Counted from the first letter of the stretch, positions 1 to 8,331 are shown. The stretch: DNA of 44,909 nt from Phycisphaerae bacterium (GCA_028714255.1 JAQTMR010000017.1:1-44909), one strand, 5' to 3'. Numbers and translations: made by a program. Notes: generated by a model from the letters alone, not told the origin.

Positions 1-38
1 GAAAAAAGGCATTAAAAGCGGTATTCTTACGGTTTTCC

Positions 39-125
39 GGAGAGGTGTCCGAGTGGCCGAAGGAGCACGCTTGGAAAGCGTGTGTAGGGTTTACCTTACC
101 GCGGGTTCGAATCCCGCCCTCTCCG
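39..125 (+). tRNA. tRNA-Ser (anticodon GGA)
   Basis: A full class II tRNA cloverleaf can be drawn. The acceptor stem GGAGAGG (39-45) pairs with CCTCTCC (118-124) and G125 is the discriminator base. The anticodon stem is 66-70 with 78-82, and its loop (71-77) carries GGA at 73-75, which reads UCC and UCU serine codons. There is a long variable arm, and the T arm has the TTCGAAT loop between GCGGG and CCCGC. CCA is not encoded. Confidence 0.97.
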
Positions 126-145
126 TTTTGCCTTTGGCAAAAAAA

Positions 146-188
146 CGCAATCGAGAGTTAATCGAAATTTGAGAAATTCTCGATTGCG
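146..188. repeat. 11-bp perfect inverted repeat downstream of tRNA-Ser
   Basis: CGCAATCGAGA (146-156) is exactly repeated in inverse orientation at 178-188, around a 21-nt AT-rich centre. A smaller hairpin, TTTTGCC-TTT-GGCAAAA (126-142), lies directly at the tRNA 3' end. No T-run follows the large stem on either strand, so a simple Rho-independent terminator is not obvious. It could be a processing signal or a mobile palindrome. Confidence 0.55.
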
Positions 189-221
189 GTCAACTGTTCC
201 ACTGTTCAACTATCCAAAAGT

Positions 222-242
222 GTGGGGAAAATGTTTTCCCAC
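222..242 (-). terminator. possible terminator hairpin after cluster A secretin
   Basis: On the minus strand GTGGGAAAA and TTTTCCCCAC form a near-perfect stem with one bulged G, about 40 bases after the secretin stop codon. It is followed only by ACTTTT, a short T-run. The position at the end of the long minus-strand operon favours a terminator, but the T tract is weak. Confidence 0.4.
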
Positions 243-283
243 GTCGTCGGAGTAACAGCCACAGGCGGAACAGCAGAGCCTTG

Positions 284-1519
284 TTATTTCTTCGGAGATG
301 GTTTGCCGATAGTGCGGAATGGGTCCCGCCAGTCGGAGGGCAGTGAAAGAATGGGTTTTTCGCTAAGCTCGGTGAATCTTTTCATTGCTTCTTCGGAAAT
401 CGGCTCTCCCTTATCAAGGTGCGGCGAGACGAGAACCATAAGCTCGGAATTCTTAACATCTCTCTTGTCATAAGAGAAGAGCAGGCCGACCAGCGGTATA
501 TCACCAAGCAAAGGTATCTGGCTCTTGCTGACTCTTGTTTCTTTTTTTCTCAAGCCGCCCATAATAAGGACCTGTCCATCTTCCATAATAAGAGTGGTGC
601 TGGCCTTTCTTTTGTCAACTATAGGAACCGTGGTGGCACCGGCCCCTGTCCCCACCCCTGCTACACCGGTGTTGATACTTTGCTCAGGTTCTAACGTCAT
701 CAGGATTTTCTGCCCGTCAACGATGGTTGCTTTAACTTTGAGAGTGACACCGGCCTCCTTAAACTTTGTCGAGGATATATAATTTCCGGCTTCACCGCCG
801 GTGCTTTCGGTAAGCTCTGTATATGGTATTTCTTCGGTGGTTTGAATGTAGGCTTCCTTTCCACTGGCAACAAGTATGCGCGGGCTTGCGAGTATTTCAA
901 CATTTCGAATTTGCTGCAGAGCGTGAACGGTACCAATGATGTTGGTTTTAGTGAGGGTAAAAACTCCGCCGGTCGTTAACGTGGTCGGTATCAGGGTTTG
1001 TATATAATTCTGGTCGCGTATCGGTTCGAAAAAACGCTCCCAGTCCATACCGATTTCGGTGTCATCACCGAGCTGGACGTCTAAAATAACAACCTCTACC
1101 ATAATCTGTTCAGGAGTTTTGTCGGCTCTTTTAATCTGAGTGACAATTTTCTCAAGAACCTCATTTGAGTCACAGATAACTAAAGAATTGCTTTTATCAT
1201 CGATAGAAATACTGCCATATCCGGAAGACATACCTATAAGTGCGGGCCTGAGATTTCCGGCATTGAGAAATTTAAGGGTCACAGTTTCAACGAATAACTC
1301 CGGCTTTTCGTCCGCCGGCTGGGCAGTTTGGGAAGCTTCCTGCGGTGTGAATTCTTTGTTGTTGAGGAAATCTGCGAAAGGATTATCCCTGCCGACGTCC
1401 AACGTGCCGTCCTGTTCAACTTCAGATTCTGTCGGCTGCTGGGCCTCTGCCGGGCCGCACCATAGGCCAACGGTCAAAATAATACAGAAAACTATTTTTG
1501 CATACGATAGCTTATTCAT
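284..1519 (-). CDS. gspD: secretin (GspD/PilQ family), cluster A
   Basis: This is the outer-membrane channel of the cluster A machine, 411 residues. It begins with a signal peptide (residues 1-26: a hydrophobic stretch, then PAEAQQ). Residues about 55-125 form an N-domain of the secretin type (KFLNAGNLRPAL...DDKSNSLVI). The secretin core follows from about residue 135 to 385, with the typical ASPRILVASG, EIPYTE, LIMGGLRKKE and IPLLGDIPLVGLLF motifs. It is shorter than full GspD or PilQ and lacks the STN domain seen in the cluster B secretin. The ATG overlaps the PilO stop by 4 bases (ATGA), which implies translational coupling. It is the last gene of the operon. Confidence 0.92.
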   Translation of the reverse strand: MNKLSYAKIVFCIILTVGLWCGPAEAQQPTESEVEQDGTLDVGRDNPFADFLNNKEFTPQEASQTAQPADEKPELFVETVTLKFLNAGNLRPALIGMSSGYGSISIDDKSNSLVICDSNEVLEKIVTQIKRADKTPEQIMVEVVILDVQLGDDTEIGMDWERFFEPIRDQNYIQTLIPTTLTTGGVFTLTKTNIIGTVHALQQIRNVEILASPRILVASGKEAYIQTTEEIPYTELTESTGGEAGNYISSTKFKEAGVTLKVKATIVDGQKILMTLEPEQSINTGVAGVGTGAGATTVPIVDKRKASTTLIMEDGQVLIMGGLRKKETRVSKSQIPLLGDIPLVGLLFSYDKRDVKNSELMVLVSPHLDKGEPISEEAMKRFTELSEKPILSLPSDWRDPFRTIGKPSPKK

Positions 1520-2103
1520 AATGCGGCATCCTTACTCTGGATTGTGTAAATCGTAATAGTCATATCGCACTTAAGCTCCGAAGAGCCGAATTTGACAGGT
1601 TCCATTTTAAATGAGTCTATCCAAACTTTTTGGGAATAGTTTTGCAGTTTTTCCACCAGCCTGGTTACGTTGTTATATCGGCCGGTAAAGCTCAACACTG
1701 CACTATCGGCGACTATACTCAAAGCATCCTCTCCTGAAGACGGCGCTTTCGCTACCAGGTTAAGTGAATTAACCGAACAACCTGCTTCTTTGGAAATGGC
1801 CTGCAAATTATCGAAGAATTTTTTGGCCTCATCAGCAGTAAACAAGACGCTGCGGCTCCTGGCAAACTGTTCATTTAATTCTTTGAGCTTTTTCGTTTGT
1901 ATCTCCACCTCACCGATAATGGCCTTGTTTTTCTTTACAGCGTTACTTACAACCGATTCGTATTCCTGCACCGCGAACAAATAAGTAATATGCGGAGCGA
2001 CTATCCAGTCATACATCAGTATTGTTGTTATTACAATCAGCCCCGTAAAAACGGTGTTTCTTGTCGAGCGACTCAAGTTGGCAAGATTATCAATTAATAT
2101 CAT
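1516..2103 (-). CDS. PilO/GspM-like inner-membrane alignment protein, cluster A
   Basis: This 195-residue protein has one N-terminal membrane helix (about residues 16-40), a coiled-coil stretch (about 45-85) and a periplasmic ferredoxin-like region (about 90-190, with FTGRYNNVTRLVEKLQ). That is the plan of PilO and GspM. It should bind the PilN half of the upstream fusion and link the inner-membrane platform to the secretin. Its ATG overlaps the upstream stop by 4 bases and its own stop overlaps the secretin start in the same way. Sequence similarity within this family is always low, so the assignment rests on architecture and neighbours. Confidence 0.8.
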   Translation of the reverse strand: MILIDNLANLSRSTRNTVFTGLIVITTILMYDWIVAPHITYLFAVQEYESVVSNAVKKNKAIIGEVEIQTKKLKELNEQFARSRSVLFTADEAKKFFDNLQAISKEAGCSVNSLNLVAKAPSSGEDALSIVADSAVLSFTGRYNNVTRLVEKLQNYSQKVWIDSFKMEPVKFGSSELKCDMTITIYTIQSKDAAL

Positions 2104-3707
2104 TTTTCACCTTTTTCCGTGACCGGGGTACAACCGATTTCATAACCGACGAAATCCTTTTTATCTCTTTTTGTTTCAGCAATGGAAGCTGACTTTATGT
2201 ATTCGGATTTGTTCAGCATCTCCACAAATAAATAAACATCCTCACTCGATAACGCCAAACCTTTTAGTGATATCCCGGAACCTGCCCTGCTGAACAGGCT
2301 GGTCATACATACTGTTTTGGGTATTCTTTTTCCGATGTCATTCAATATGCCGGCCAAGTCCGTGTCGCAACGAGCGACTGTGACCTTGTTTACCTGGGCA
2401 AGTTTATTGCTTACGGTGTTGATTTGCTTATTCACCAATGCCCGCTCTCTAAGCAGAGCATATGTGTTCTGCAATAAATGGGTCTTCTTGTAGTTGATGC
2501 TTTCGTTTAGTTTTTTAATCTTCCATGTCGGTCCATTTACCGCCAGCGCCATAATCAGCAGTAGCGCCGCTACAATATTGGCTGTTATGAGAGCTCCTTT
2601 TCGGACGGTTCTAAGCCGAACTACTTGCTGGGGGAGCAGGTTCACGCCCAAATTATGCGCATCTGTTTCCAAAAGCTTCATAGCCAGCCCGAGCGCCACC
2701 GGTGAAGGTTTATCGGCTCGCTGACAATCAGCAGACCGACTAACGACAGCGGTATGGCAAATATCCTCGTTGGTCAGCACTTTTAAATTGCTGCTCGCAA
2801 TTTTAGTCTTTAGAACCGCTTCTGTATTCTCAGGCAATTGCTCATCAGCAGCAACCACTGTAATTTCCCACTTCCCGCAACTGTCCGGAACATCTACGTC
2901 ATAAAATTGGATAACCTTATTTATTTGTTCAGCGAGCCAGTGACAAAGCTGCTCTGATTCTGTTTTTTCTCCGTAAGGACTCTCCGGGGCCTTGCTAACA
3001 CTCTTTGTTCTGACAAAATCCATGGCCTGTTTTTTGAACACGCACAGAGTCAGGGTGTCATCCTGCAATACGGCTATAAGCACGTTGCAATCGAATTTTC
3101 CTGCTATATTCCCGGCATAAAGCGCCCTGGTATAGGCAAACAGTGCCGGCTCAATCGACTCGACAACAAGGTCGGCTTGACCGCACATTTTGACAATCTC
3201 GCCTATCTTGCGGTCATCAGTGGCAGTAATAAGAAGCCTGCCCGCAGAACTCACATCCGAACCGGCCCCGCTAACTCCACAATAGTCCAAAGCAATTTTC
3301 CTGCCCGGTAAGACGGCGCAGTCTTTCATCTGGTCATGGACAAACTGTCCTACATTGCTCGGAACCTGTCTCGGTATGTTTATAATTTGCGTAATAACCG
3401 GCCTGGCAAATAATAATACGGCGGCGCGTGTCGCCCGTATTTTGCTGCTGTTCTTTAATTTCCTTATCGCCCTGGCTAAAACGGCGGCGTTTTCGATGTT
3501 GCCGTTCTTTATCGCCCCCTCGGGGACAGAAGAACTGGCGGACTTGAGTATCTCAATTCCGTTTTTGCCTTTTTTAAGAAGCACCAGATTTATTTGCTTC
3601 TCCGAGATACTTACACCCAGGACGGTCTTAGCCTTGAGCATATTCGGTGACGTAAACCGTCTTGACGATACGCCGCGGAGCTTAAACATTTTCAGTGCGG
3701 TTCTCAT
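2100..3707 (-). CDS. PilM-PilN fusion (GspL-type) protein, cluster A
   Basis: A single 535-residue protein joins two domains that are separate genes in cluster B. Residues about 28-345 form an actin-like PilM domain. It is followed by LGVNLLPQQ, the classical cytoplasmic start of PilN, a membrane helix (about 370-392), a coiled coil and a PilN-type periplasmic domain (about 430-530). GspL of type II secretion has the same plan. The phosphate-1 loop reads GVSISEKQ instead of the usual G-D-I-G-type motif, and the second loop is also degenerate, so ATP binding may be lost. The gene lies 3 bases after the PilX-like stop and overlaps PilO by 4. Several in-frame ATG codons near the N-terminus leave the exact start open. 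Confidence 0.85.
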   Translation of the reverse strand: MRTALKMFKLRGVSSRRFTSPNMLKAKTVLGVSISEKQINLVLLKKGKNGIEILKSASSSVPEGAIKNGNIENAAVLARAIRKLKNSSKIRATRAAVLLFARPVITQIINIPRQVPSNVGQFVHDQMKDCAVLPGRKIALDYCGVSGAGSDVSSAGRLLITATDDRKIGEIVKMCGQADLVVESIEPALFAYTRALYAGNIAGKFDCNVLIAVLQDDTLTLCVFKKQAMDFVRTKSVSKAPESPYGEKTESEQLCHWLAEQINKVIQFYDVDVPDSCGKWEITVVAADEQLPENTEAVLKTKIASSNLKVLTNEDICHTAVVSRSADCQRADKPSPVALGLAMKLLETDAHNLGVNLLPQQVVRLRTVRKGALITANIVAALLLIMALAVNGPTWKIKKLNESINYKKTHLLQNTYALLRERALVNKQINTVSNKLAQVNKVTVARCDTDLAGILNDIGKRIPKTVCMTSLFSRAGSGISLKGLALSSEDVYLFVEMLNKSEYIKSASIAETKRDKKDFVGYEIGCTPVTEKGEK

Positions 3708-3710
3708 GAA

Positions 3711-4178
3711 TTATTCGTTTATCCTTAAATTATCAATTCTGATTATGTAGGGACTGCCGGTTCCTACCGTTATATCTGCTTCCACTCTGGCGACAAAGCC
3801 CTGCGATGTGGTGGCTGTGGAAGTAATTGTAAGATTCGGCAAAGTGCCTGCTACATTGACATCGTACACATCACCATTAAAGCTTTTATCAGTAAAGCCT
3901 GTTGTCCAGCTTGAGTCGTCCCTGATTTCAGCGAAAGCATCGTTAAGGCCTGCCTCTGCGACAGCCTGCGCGCGAGCCGCGCAGACTTGATTCCGCATAA
4001 GCTGTAATTCTTCCGTACTCATCTCCAAGATACCGACCGTTATCGTGGCCATAAGTGCAATCGCAAAAACGGTTATTAAAAGTACCGACCCGCCTTCGCT
4101 TCGCTTCGGCGAGGCAGGCCCGGCTTCGACTCTTGTCTTCGCCGCGGCAGGCCCGTTATTTTTAGTCTTTGTTTTCAT
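3711..4178 (-). CDS. PilX/GspK-like minor pilin, cluster A
   Basis: This 155-residue protein has a charged leader of about 30 residues, a hydrophobic helix starting GSVLLITVFAIALMATI (about 30-50), then EELQLMRNQ and an AEAGLNDA motif. These are typical of the PilX N-terminal domain, where a helix of the type LAEAGL follows the pilin transmembrane segment. A Glu at +5 of the mature pilin is not evident, as in GspK-like proteins. The rest (about 80-155) is a small beta-rich domain of unknown role. It lies 12 bases after the LamG pseudopilin. The leader is unusual: part of it (PASPKRSEGG) is encoded by a palindromic element. Confidence 0.8.
   Translation of the reverse strand: MKTKTKNNGPAAAKTRVEAGPASPKRSEGGSVLLITVFAIALMATITVGILEMSTEELQLMRNQVCAARAQAVAEAGLNDAFAEIRDDSSWTTGFTDKSFNGDVYDVNVAGTLPNLTITSTATTSQGFVARVEADITVGTGSPYIIRIDNLRINE
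4088..4120. repeat. palindromic element inside the PilX-like leader
   Basis: The GC-rich stretch holds CGCC (4091-4094), TTCGCTTCGCTT and GGCG, followed by AGGCAGG. It resembles the REP-like palindromes scattered through many bacterial genomes. It is translated in frame as the leader segment PASPKRSEGG of the PilX-like protein. That it is a mobile palindrome inserted into a permissive leader is inferred from its look, not from a second copy in the window. Confidence 0.4.
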
Positions 4179-4190
4179 AATAGTTTCTCT

Positions 4191-6740
4191 TTAAGGTTGC
4201 AGCTGCCCTCCGCAGCAATAGTCATCGCCGGCGGCTGGGGCTATGGCTATTGTAAGCATCGCCGCTTCGTTCTCCCTGTCCAGTGCGAAGTTCGATGTCC
4301 CGCTGTTGCCTGCCATTGCCTGCCTGATATAGCCTGCTCCGCCGGAGCAGGTGTTGGTATAACAGTTAGTAGGAGCTATACAAGGTGACGCGGTCCAATA
4401 CGCCTCGCTGACGGTGAGCCAAAAGTTGCTGGCGGGACCGTTTCCAGTATGCTCCATATATCCAGAGCCACCTGAGATTGAACCATCGCCCGTGTTACTG
4501 CGGTCCATTGTAATATCATTATGGTCAGCTAACCCGGGGACATCAATATTGATAGCATCGCCGTCAAAGGCTCCCAGCCTAACAGTTATAACGTTACCCA
4601 CACCCGTCGGCCCCACGTATGAGGGTCCGCAGGGCGGGTCTATTCTGGGTGTGTTGCTGTATATAGGGCTTGCCCACGCACCGTACCTAAGATTGGTGCC
4701 GACCAATCGTACTATCCAGCCATATGCCTGTTCGCCGCCTGCCCAGCTAAAGGAGTAATCGTTCGGTTCTGAAGCGCCCGCTGTTCTATGCCATGCCCTC
4801 AACGTTACCGCCGTAGGAGGAGACCCGCCGGGCAAAGTTGTGATTGTGCTCCAACCGGTTGCCGGCAAAGAAGGCGCAAGACTATCATAGGTGGCTCCGT
4901 CTGTGGCGACGGCCGCAAGCAAAAAATCCCCCGCAGCAGTATCGTCCGGCTTCGGAATGGTAATGGAGATGCCGTCGGTATCCAACTTGGCCTCGCTAAA
5001 TCCGCCATACTCGTTAGGCATGTTAGAATCGGCGCTTTTATCCATTGTAATTGCAGTATGGTCGAGCAGGCCGGGATTACCTGGCTCAGGGGTAGTGACA
5101 ACATCGTCGTCATCAAACGCCCCGAGACGAAGAATCAGACAATTATTGACTGTTGTTGTAACCGCCGGACTGGTTGGAGTGATGCTGGACTCTCCGCCGA
5201 CCGAGTGGGCATTTATTGGCTTAACAGGGTTGTGGCCGGTGAATCGCATCATCCAGCCATACGCCTGACGGCTTCCCGACCAGGTGAACGGATGGTAGCT
5301 CGGCTCTGAAGAGCCCACAATTTTATACCATACACCTAATGTAACAGCTCCGTCGTAATCGTCGAGGCTTATCAATGTCCAGCCCGCGTTGACAGGTACA
5401 AGAGACAACGTGGTATCTCCGTCCGTAGCAACTGCGGTGATTAGTAAATCGCCGACGTTCGAGGGAGGAGTTGTAATGTAAACCGACGTAAGGTAGTAAC
5501 CGGTTTTGTACTCTCTGATATCCCTGTATCGGAGGGTATTGGCCAGCTCGGCGACCTCGTCTGCGCTGAGCGCACGATTATAGACACGGACATCGTCAAT
5601 CATACCGTAAAATGGAGCAAACGTCGCGTCAGTAACTGCCGTCCCCAATCCTAACGGCCCTGCATTATCATCGATAGTTCCACTCGGACTGGCATTACTG
5701 GCAACTTCTTGCCCGTCAACATACAATCTTAAAGTTTCTTCGTCGTAAGTAGCGAATACATGATACCATTGCTTGGTATTAGTGCTCGAAGGACTTGACG
5801 CTCTATATCTTAGCCCTCCTACAACTACTTCTGCCTTAAATCCATTCCAATCAAATAATTCACATATTCCCGTACCGCCGCTATTTTCCTTAAATATAAT
5901 TCTCTCCGCCCATTTTTTGGGTTCGTCTAATCTTACCCAGCCACCCCAACTTCCGGCATCCAGGTTGAGGCCGTTGTTATTGCCGCAATCAACACCATCG
6001 TTAGTTCCATCGAAAGCTAATCCCCTGTTTATTACGCCTCCGGTCCATTCATCGCCGGCCATATTAATCAGAGTGCCGTCGTGGCCTGACCCGCTGCTGT
6101 CAGCCGCTGTTAAGCCGGAAGCCTCATCCAGTTTCCAGCACCCTGCGATGCCGCATCCAGCGTTTGCGTTTGTGCGAAGATAGACCCAGGTGGTGAAGGT
6201 TTTGTCCCGACCGGACGACTCTGAGTCAATAATAGTGGCGTCAACCTTGACAATGCGGATGAGATTAACATCCGTAATCGGCGTATTCAAATCGCACGCA
6301 TCGTAACAGGTAAACTGCAGCAAGCCTGCCGGCCCTGCGAGGCATGATAGACTGCCCGGAGCACCAAACTCCACGTAGTTATTGGCAGAACTAATATCAT
6401 ACCTGCTCACATCTCCGTCATAATTGGCGAAGTTGATGTAACCCCCGGTGTCGTAGGACTGGCTGACGGCTGTTATCTGCACCGCCTTCGAAAGATTGCG
6501 GTTAATATGGTCTATCAGAATTCTGCCGTTTTGAATGAGCTCGGAATTTACGCGCTTGGAGTCCCAGCCGTTCTGGATGACCCTGAATTGCGGCAGCACC
6601 GCTGCGAAGATAATGGTCATTATGGCCAAAGCTATTATCATCTCCACAATAGTTAGTCCGCCACAGCAAAGCCGTTCGTCAGAACGAAGGCCATGCAGGA
6701 ACGCTGGACATCGCCGAAATTTTTTGTTTCGATAACTCAT
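4191..6740 (-). CDS. large LamG-bearing minor pseudopilin, cluster A
   Basis: The protein has 849 residues from the ATG at 6740, which is preceded by a good ribosome site (GGTGA, 4 bases). A GTG 45 bases upstream has none. After a 30-residue leader it carries the prepilin site GG|LTIVEMII with Glu at +5, then a PilW/GspJ-like helix. Residues about 190-397 form a LamG/concanavalin-like domain (WKLDEASG...DDVRVYNRALSADEV). Residues about 429-570 and 603-753 are two copies of one module, each with a VATDG motif, QAYGW and TMD[KR]S. Pseudopilins are usually 150-250 residues, so this is a pilin stalk carrying a long, probably carbohydrate-binding passenger. A tip or surface role is inferred. The C-terminus is Cys-rich (YCCGG). 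Confidence 0.85.
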   Translation of the reverse strand: MSYRNKKFRRCPAFLHGLRSDERLCCGGLTIVEMIIALAIMTIIFAAVLPQFRVIQNGWDSKRVNSELIQNGRILIDHINRNLSKAVQITAVSQSYDTGGYINFANYDGDVSRYDISSANNYVEFGAPGSLSCLAGPAGLLQFTCYDACDLNTPITDVNLIRIVKVDATIIDSESSGRDKTFTTWVYLRTNANAGCGIAGCWKLDEASGLTAADSSGSGHDGTLINMAGDEWTGGVINRGLAFDGTNDGVDCGNNNGLNLDAGSWGGWVRLDEPKKWAERIIFKENSGGTGICELFDWNGFKAEVVVGGLRYRASSPSSTNTKQWYHVFATYDEETLRLYVDGQEVASNASPSGTIDDNAGPLGLGTAVTDATFAPFYGMIDDVRVYNRALSADEVAELANTLRYRDIREYKTGYYLTSVYITTPPSNVGDLLITAVATDGDTTLSLVPVNAGWTLISLDDYDGAVTLGVWYKIVGSSEPSYHPFTWSGSRQAYGWMMRFTGHNPVKPINAHSVGGESSITPTSPAVTTTVNNCLILRLGAFDDDDVVTTPEPGNPGLLDHTAITMDKSADSNMPNEYGGFSEAKLDTDGISITIPKPDDTAAGDFLLAAVATDGATYDSLAPSLPATGWSTITTLPGGSPPTAVTLRAWHRTAGASEPNDYSFSWAGGEQAYGWIVRLVGTNLRYGAWASPIYSNTPRIDPPCGPSYVGPTGVGNVITVRLGAFDGDAINIDVPGLADHNDITMDRSNTGDGSISGGSGYMEHTGNGPASNFWLTVSEAYWTASPCIAPTNCYTNTCSGGAGYIRQAMAGNSGTSNFALDRENEAAMLTIAIAPAAGDDYCCGGQLQP

Positions 6741-7008
6741 CTTGTCACCAAATATTTTTTGCACCACTGTCGGTATTTTCGGCACAAGACAAAACGTCCG
6801 TTATGCAAGTTTCAAATTATCCGCCGTTAAAATGAGAACAGAAAAAACGGCAATAAATGAGGGCTTTGGGGGCTGAAAGAGTGTTTTTATAGGGCGTTAG
6901 CGGCTGACTAATAGAAGGAATACTCGGGCCGGCAAGAATGTCCTATAAGTCCCGTAAGGCCCGCAGGATGGCTGGCGCCAGATGCCTCACGGCATTTGGG
7001 CAGGCGAG
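6741..7008. other. structured spacer between two pseudopilin genes
   Basis: No gene was found in this 268-base gap, which is long for this tightly packed operon. It contains the palindrome CTGGCGCCAG, a hairpin ATGCC-TCAC-GGCAT, an inverted pair CGGGCC/GGCCCG and the 11-mer GTCCTATAAGT (6940-6950), which recurs at 36562. It may hold a processing site or an attenuator between the GspI-like and LamG genes. Confidence 0.4.
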
Positions 7009-7470
7009 TTAATCGTTCCATCTTCTGGCAATAAGGGTTGCCAGTGTTATGTCGATTTCATCGCCTGTTAGTGTGGCGTCACCGTTCGAATCAAAGCCTA
7101 CCGAGACCGTTATTGTTTTGAGCTGGTCGTCGGAATCATCTGTTACGTTACACCGATATGAGCCGCCAAGAGAAATGTTATTTCCCGCAAATGAACCGCC
7201 GTTGGTGTAATTGTAAACCGACCTCGCTTTTATTTCATCGAGCTTGGCCTGGGCAAGAACAAGACTAACGCTTTTATGCTCGATATTTATATTGTTAGCG
7301 TGGGCAACGGTCAAACATTGCAGCATTGGAACTATCGCTATAGCCAGTAACGCCGAAGCAATAACAACTTCGACAATAGATAATCCCGCAAAACGTTTTG
7401 CGTTTTGCGATTTGCGATTCCTTCGATTCCGCTCGGTATAAGCCGCGATTTTTATTTGATTCTTTGGCAT
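7009..7470 (-). CDS. PilV/GspI-like minor pseudopilin, cluster A
   Basis: The 153-residue protein carries a long basic leader of 29 residues ending in AG, then LSIVEVVIASALLAIAIVPML, the type III prepilin site and hydrophobic helix with Glu at +5. The S-I-V-E start and the PMLQ that follows resemble the GspI/PilV group. The globular part has a Gly-rich segment and a short DSNGDATLTGDE stretch (about 125-136) resembling a calcium-binding loop; calcium-bound loops are known in GspG-type pseudopilins. It starts inside the end of the upstream GspH-like gene (19-base overlap), so the two are probably coupled. Its ribosome site is weak. Confidence 0.85.
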   Translation of the reverse strand: MPKNQIKIAAYTERNRRNRKSQNAKRFAGLSIVEVVIASALLAIAIVPMLQCLTVAHANNINIEHKSVSLVLAQAKLDEIKARSVYNYTNGGSFAGNNISLGGSYRCNVTDDSDDQLKTITVSVGFDSNGDATLTGDEIDITLATLIARRWND

Positions 7471-7916
7471 CTCATCATACCCGTAGCACTGTAGAATATA
7501 ATCCTGTAAGTTCTGTCTCCTGTGTAAATGAGAATCATGATACCGCCGGCGGTCTTATTTCCCAACGGCCCAAACCTAAAGTAGTTAAGACCTAAAGGAA
7601 TAACATTGATATTTGAGCCTATCGTTTGTGTATCCACCACAACACCGTTAGAATCATCGATTATTTGATAGCCCGAGTAGGGTGCTGTACCGGTCATCTG
7701 CAACTTAAATCCGGTTTGATTTGTCGCCGCATTGGCAATGGCCAGAGTACGTGTTCGGCGCAGGTCGGTAATAAGTTTTCTCGTAACTATGTCGGCTTGT
7801 TTATTATATAAGGTGGAAAACTGAAGTTTTGGTACCGCTACAACGGCTAACGCGGCTAAAATTATTAAAATTACAATCAGTTCGATCAGTGTGTGAGCAT
7901 TGCTTTTCTTTGTCAT
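7452..7916 (-). CDS. GspH-like pseudopilin, cluster A
   Basis: The chosen ATG at 7916 gives 154 residues and a short basic leader, MTKKSNA, before HTLIELIVILIILAALAVV, with Glu at +5 of the mature pilin. A frame upstream is open for another 37 codons but would bury this leader. The body (LQFSTLYNKQADIVTRKLITDLRRTRTLA) matches the GspH/FimT pattern, in which the helix is followed by a stretch rich in Arg before a beta domain (about 65-154). An Ala at -1 and His at +1 are uncommon for prepilin peptidase substrates. The gene sits 76 bases after the GspG-like gene and overlaps the next pseudopilin gene by 19 bases. Confidence 0.87.
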   Translation of the reverse strand: MTKKSNAHTLIELIVILIILAALAVVAVPKLQFSTLYNKQADIVTRKLITDLRRTRTLAIANAATNQTGFKLQMTGTAPYSGYQIIDDSNGVVVDTQTIGSNINVIPLGLNYFRFGPLGNKTAGGIMILIYTGDRTYRIIFYSATGMMRCQRIK

Positions 7917-7992
7917 AATGCAAATTAACCCTCTGCCTCCCGGCAAAAGTAGGGAGGGAGCTTTTCGTACCCCATGTGATTTGGTCCTTTTA

Positions 7993-8331
7993 TCAGGGGT
8001 TGTGGCCGGGGGTGCTGCATTCGACACGGTTATCAGTGTTCAACGAATAAGGGGTACTCGTTCCAGTGGTCGGACATACAGGAGCACCGTCAGGGAAGTA
8101 GTTAGCGTCAGCAACGAGAGTAGCCAAGGCCGGATATGATTCATTTTCGGCATACCACAATTCAAGTTGTGTGTTCATCGTAGCGACATTAGCCTGGCAG
8201 GCCCTCAACTTAGCGGTGGTCGAACTTTGAGACATCCTCGGAATTGCAATTGCAGCTAACGCTCCTAAAATTAAAACCACAATGAGCAACTCAATTAATG
8301 TAAGGCCTTTTCTGCGATTTAACAGCTTCAT
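7993..8331 (-). CDS. gspG: GspG-like major pseudopilin, cluster A
   Basis: This 112-residue protein has the textbook prepilin start MKLLNRRKG|LTLIELLIVVLILGALAA, with cleavage after Gly9 and Glu at +5. ATG 8331 is preceded by GAGG at 6 bases; the upstream TTG is not needed. The mature domain is short, with AKLRACQANVATMNTQLELWYAENESYP, the helix of GspG and small type IV pilins, and a C-terminal loop holding two Cys (CPTTG... and VECSTPG) that could form a disulphide. As first pilin gene after the platform protein, it probably encodes the main pseudopilus subunit of cluster A. Confidence 0.9.
   Translation of the reverse strand: MKLLNRRKGLTLIELLIVVLILGALAAIAIPRMSQSSTTAKLRACQANVATMNTQLELWYAENESYPALATLVADANYFPDGAPVCPTTGTSTPYSLNTDNRVECSTPGHNP

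Noticed and set aside
222-473. Small plus-strand frame at the end of the cluster A secretin
   Set aside because: It is antisense to the secretin C-terminus and starts within a hairpin.
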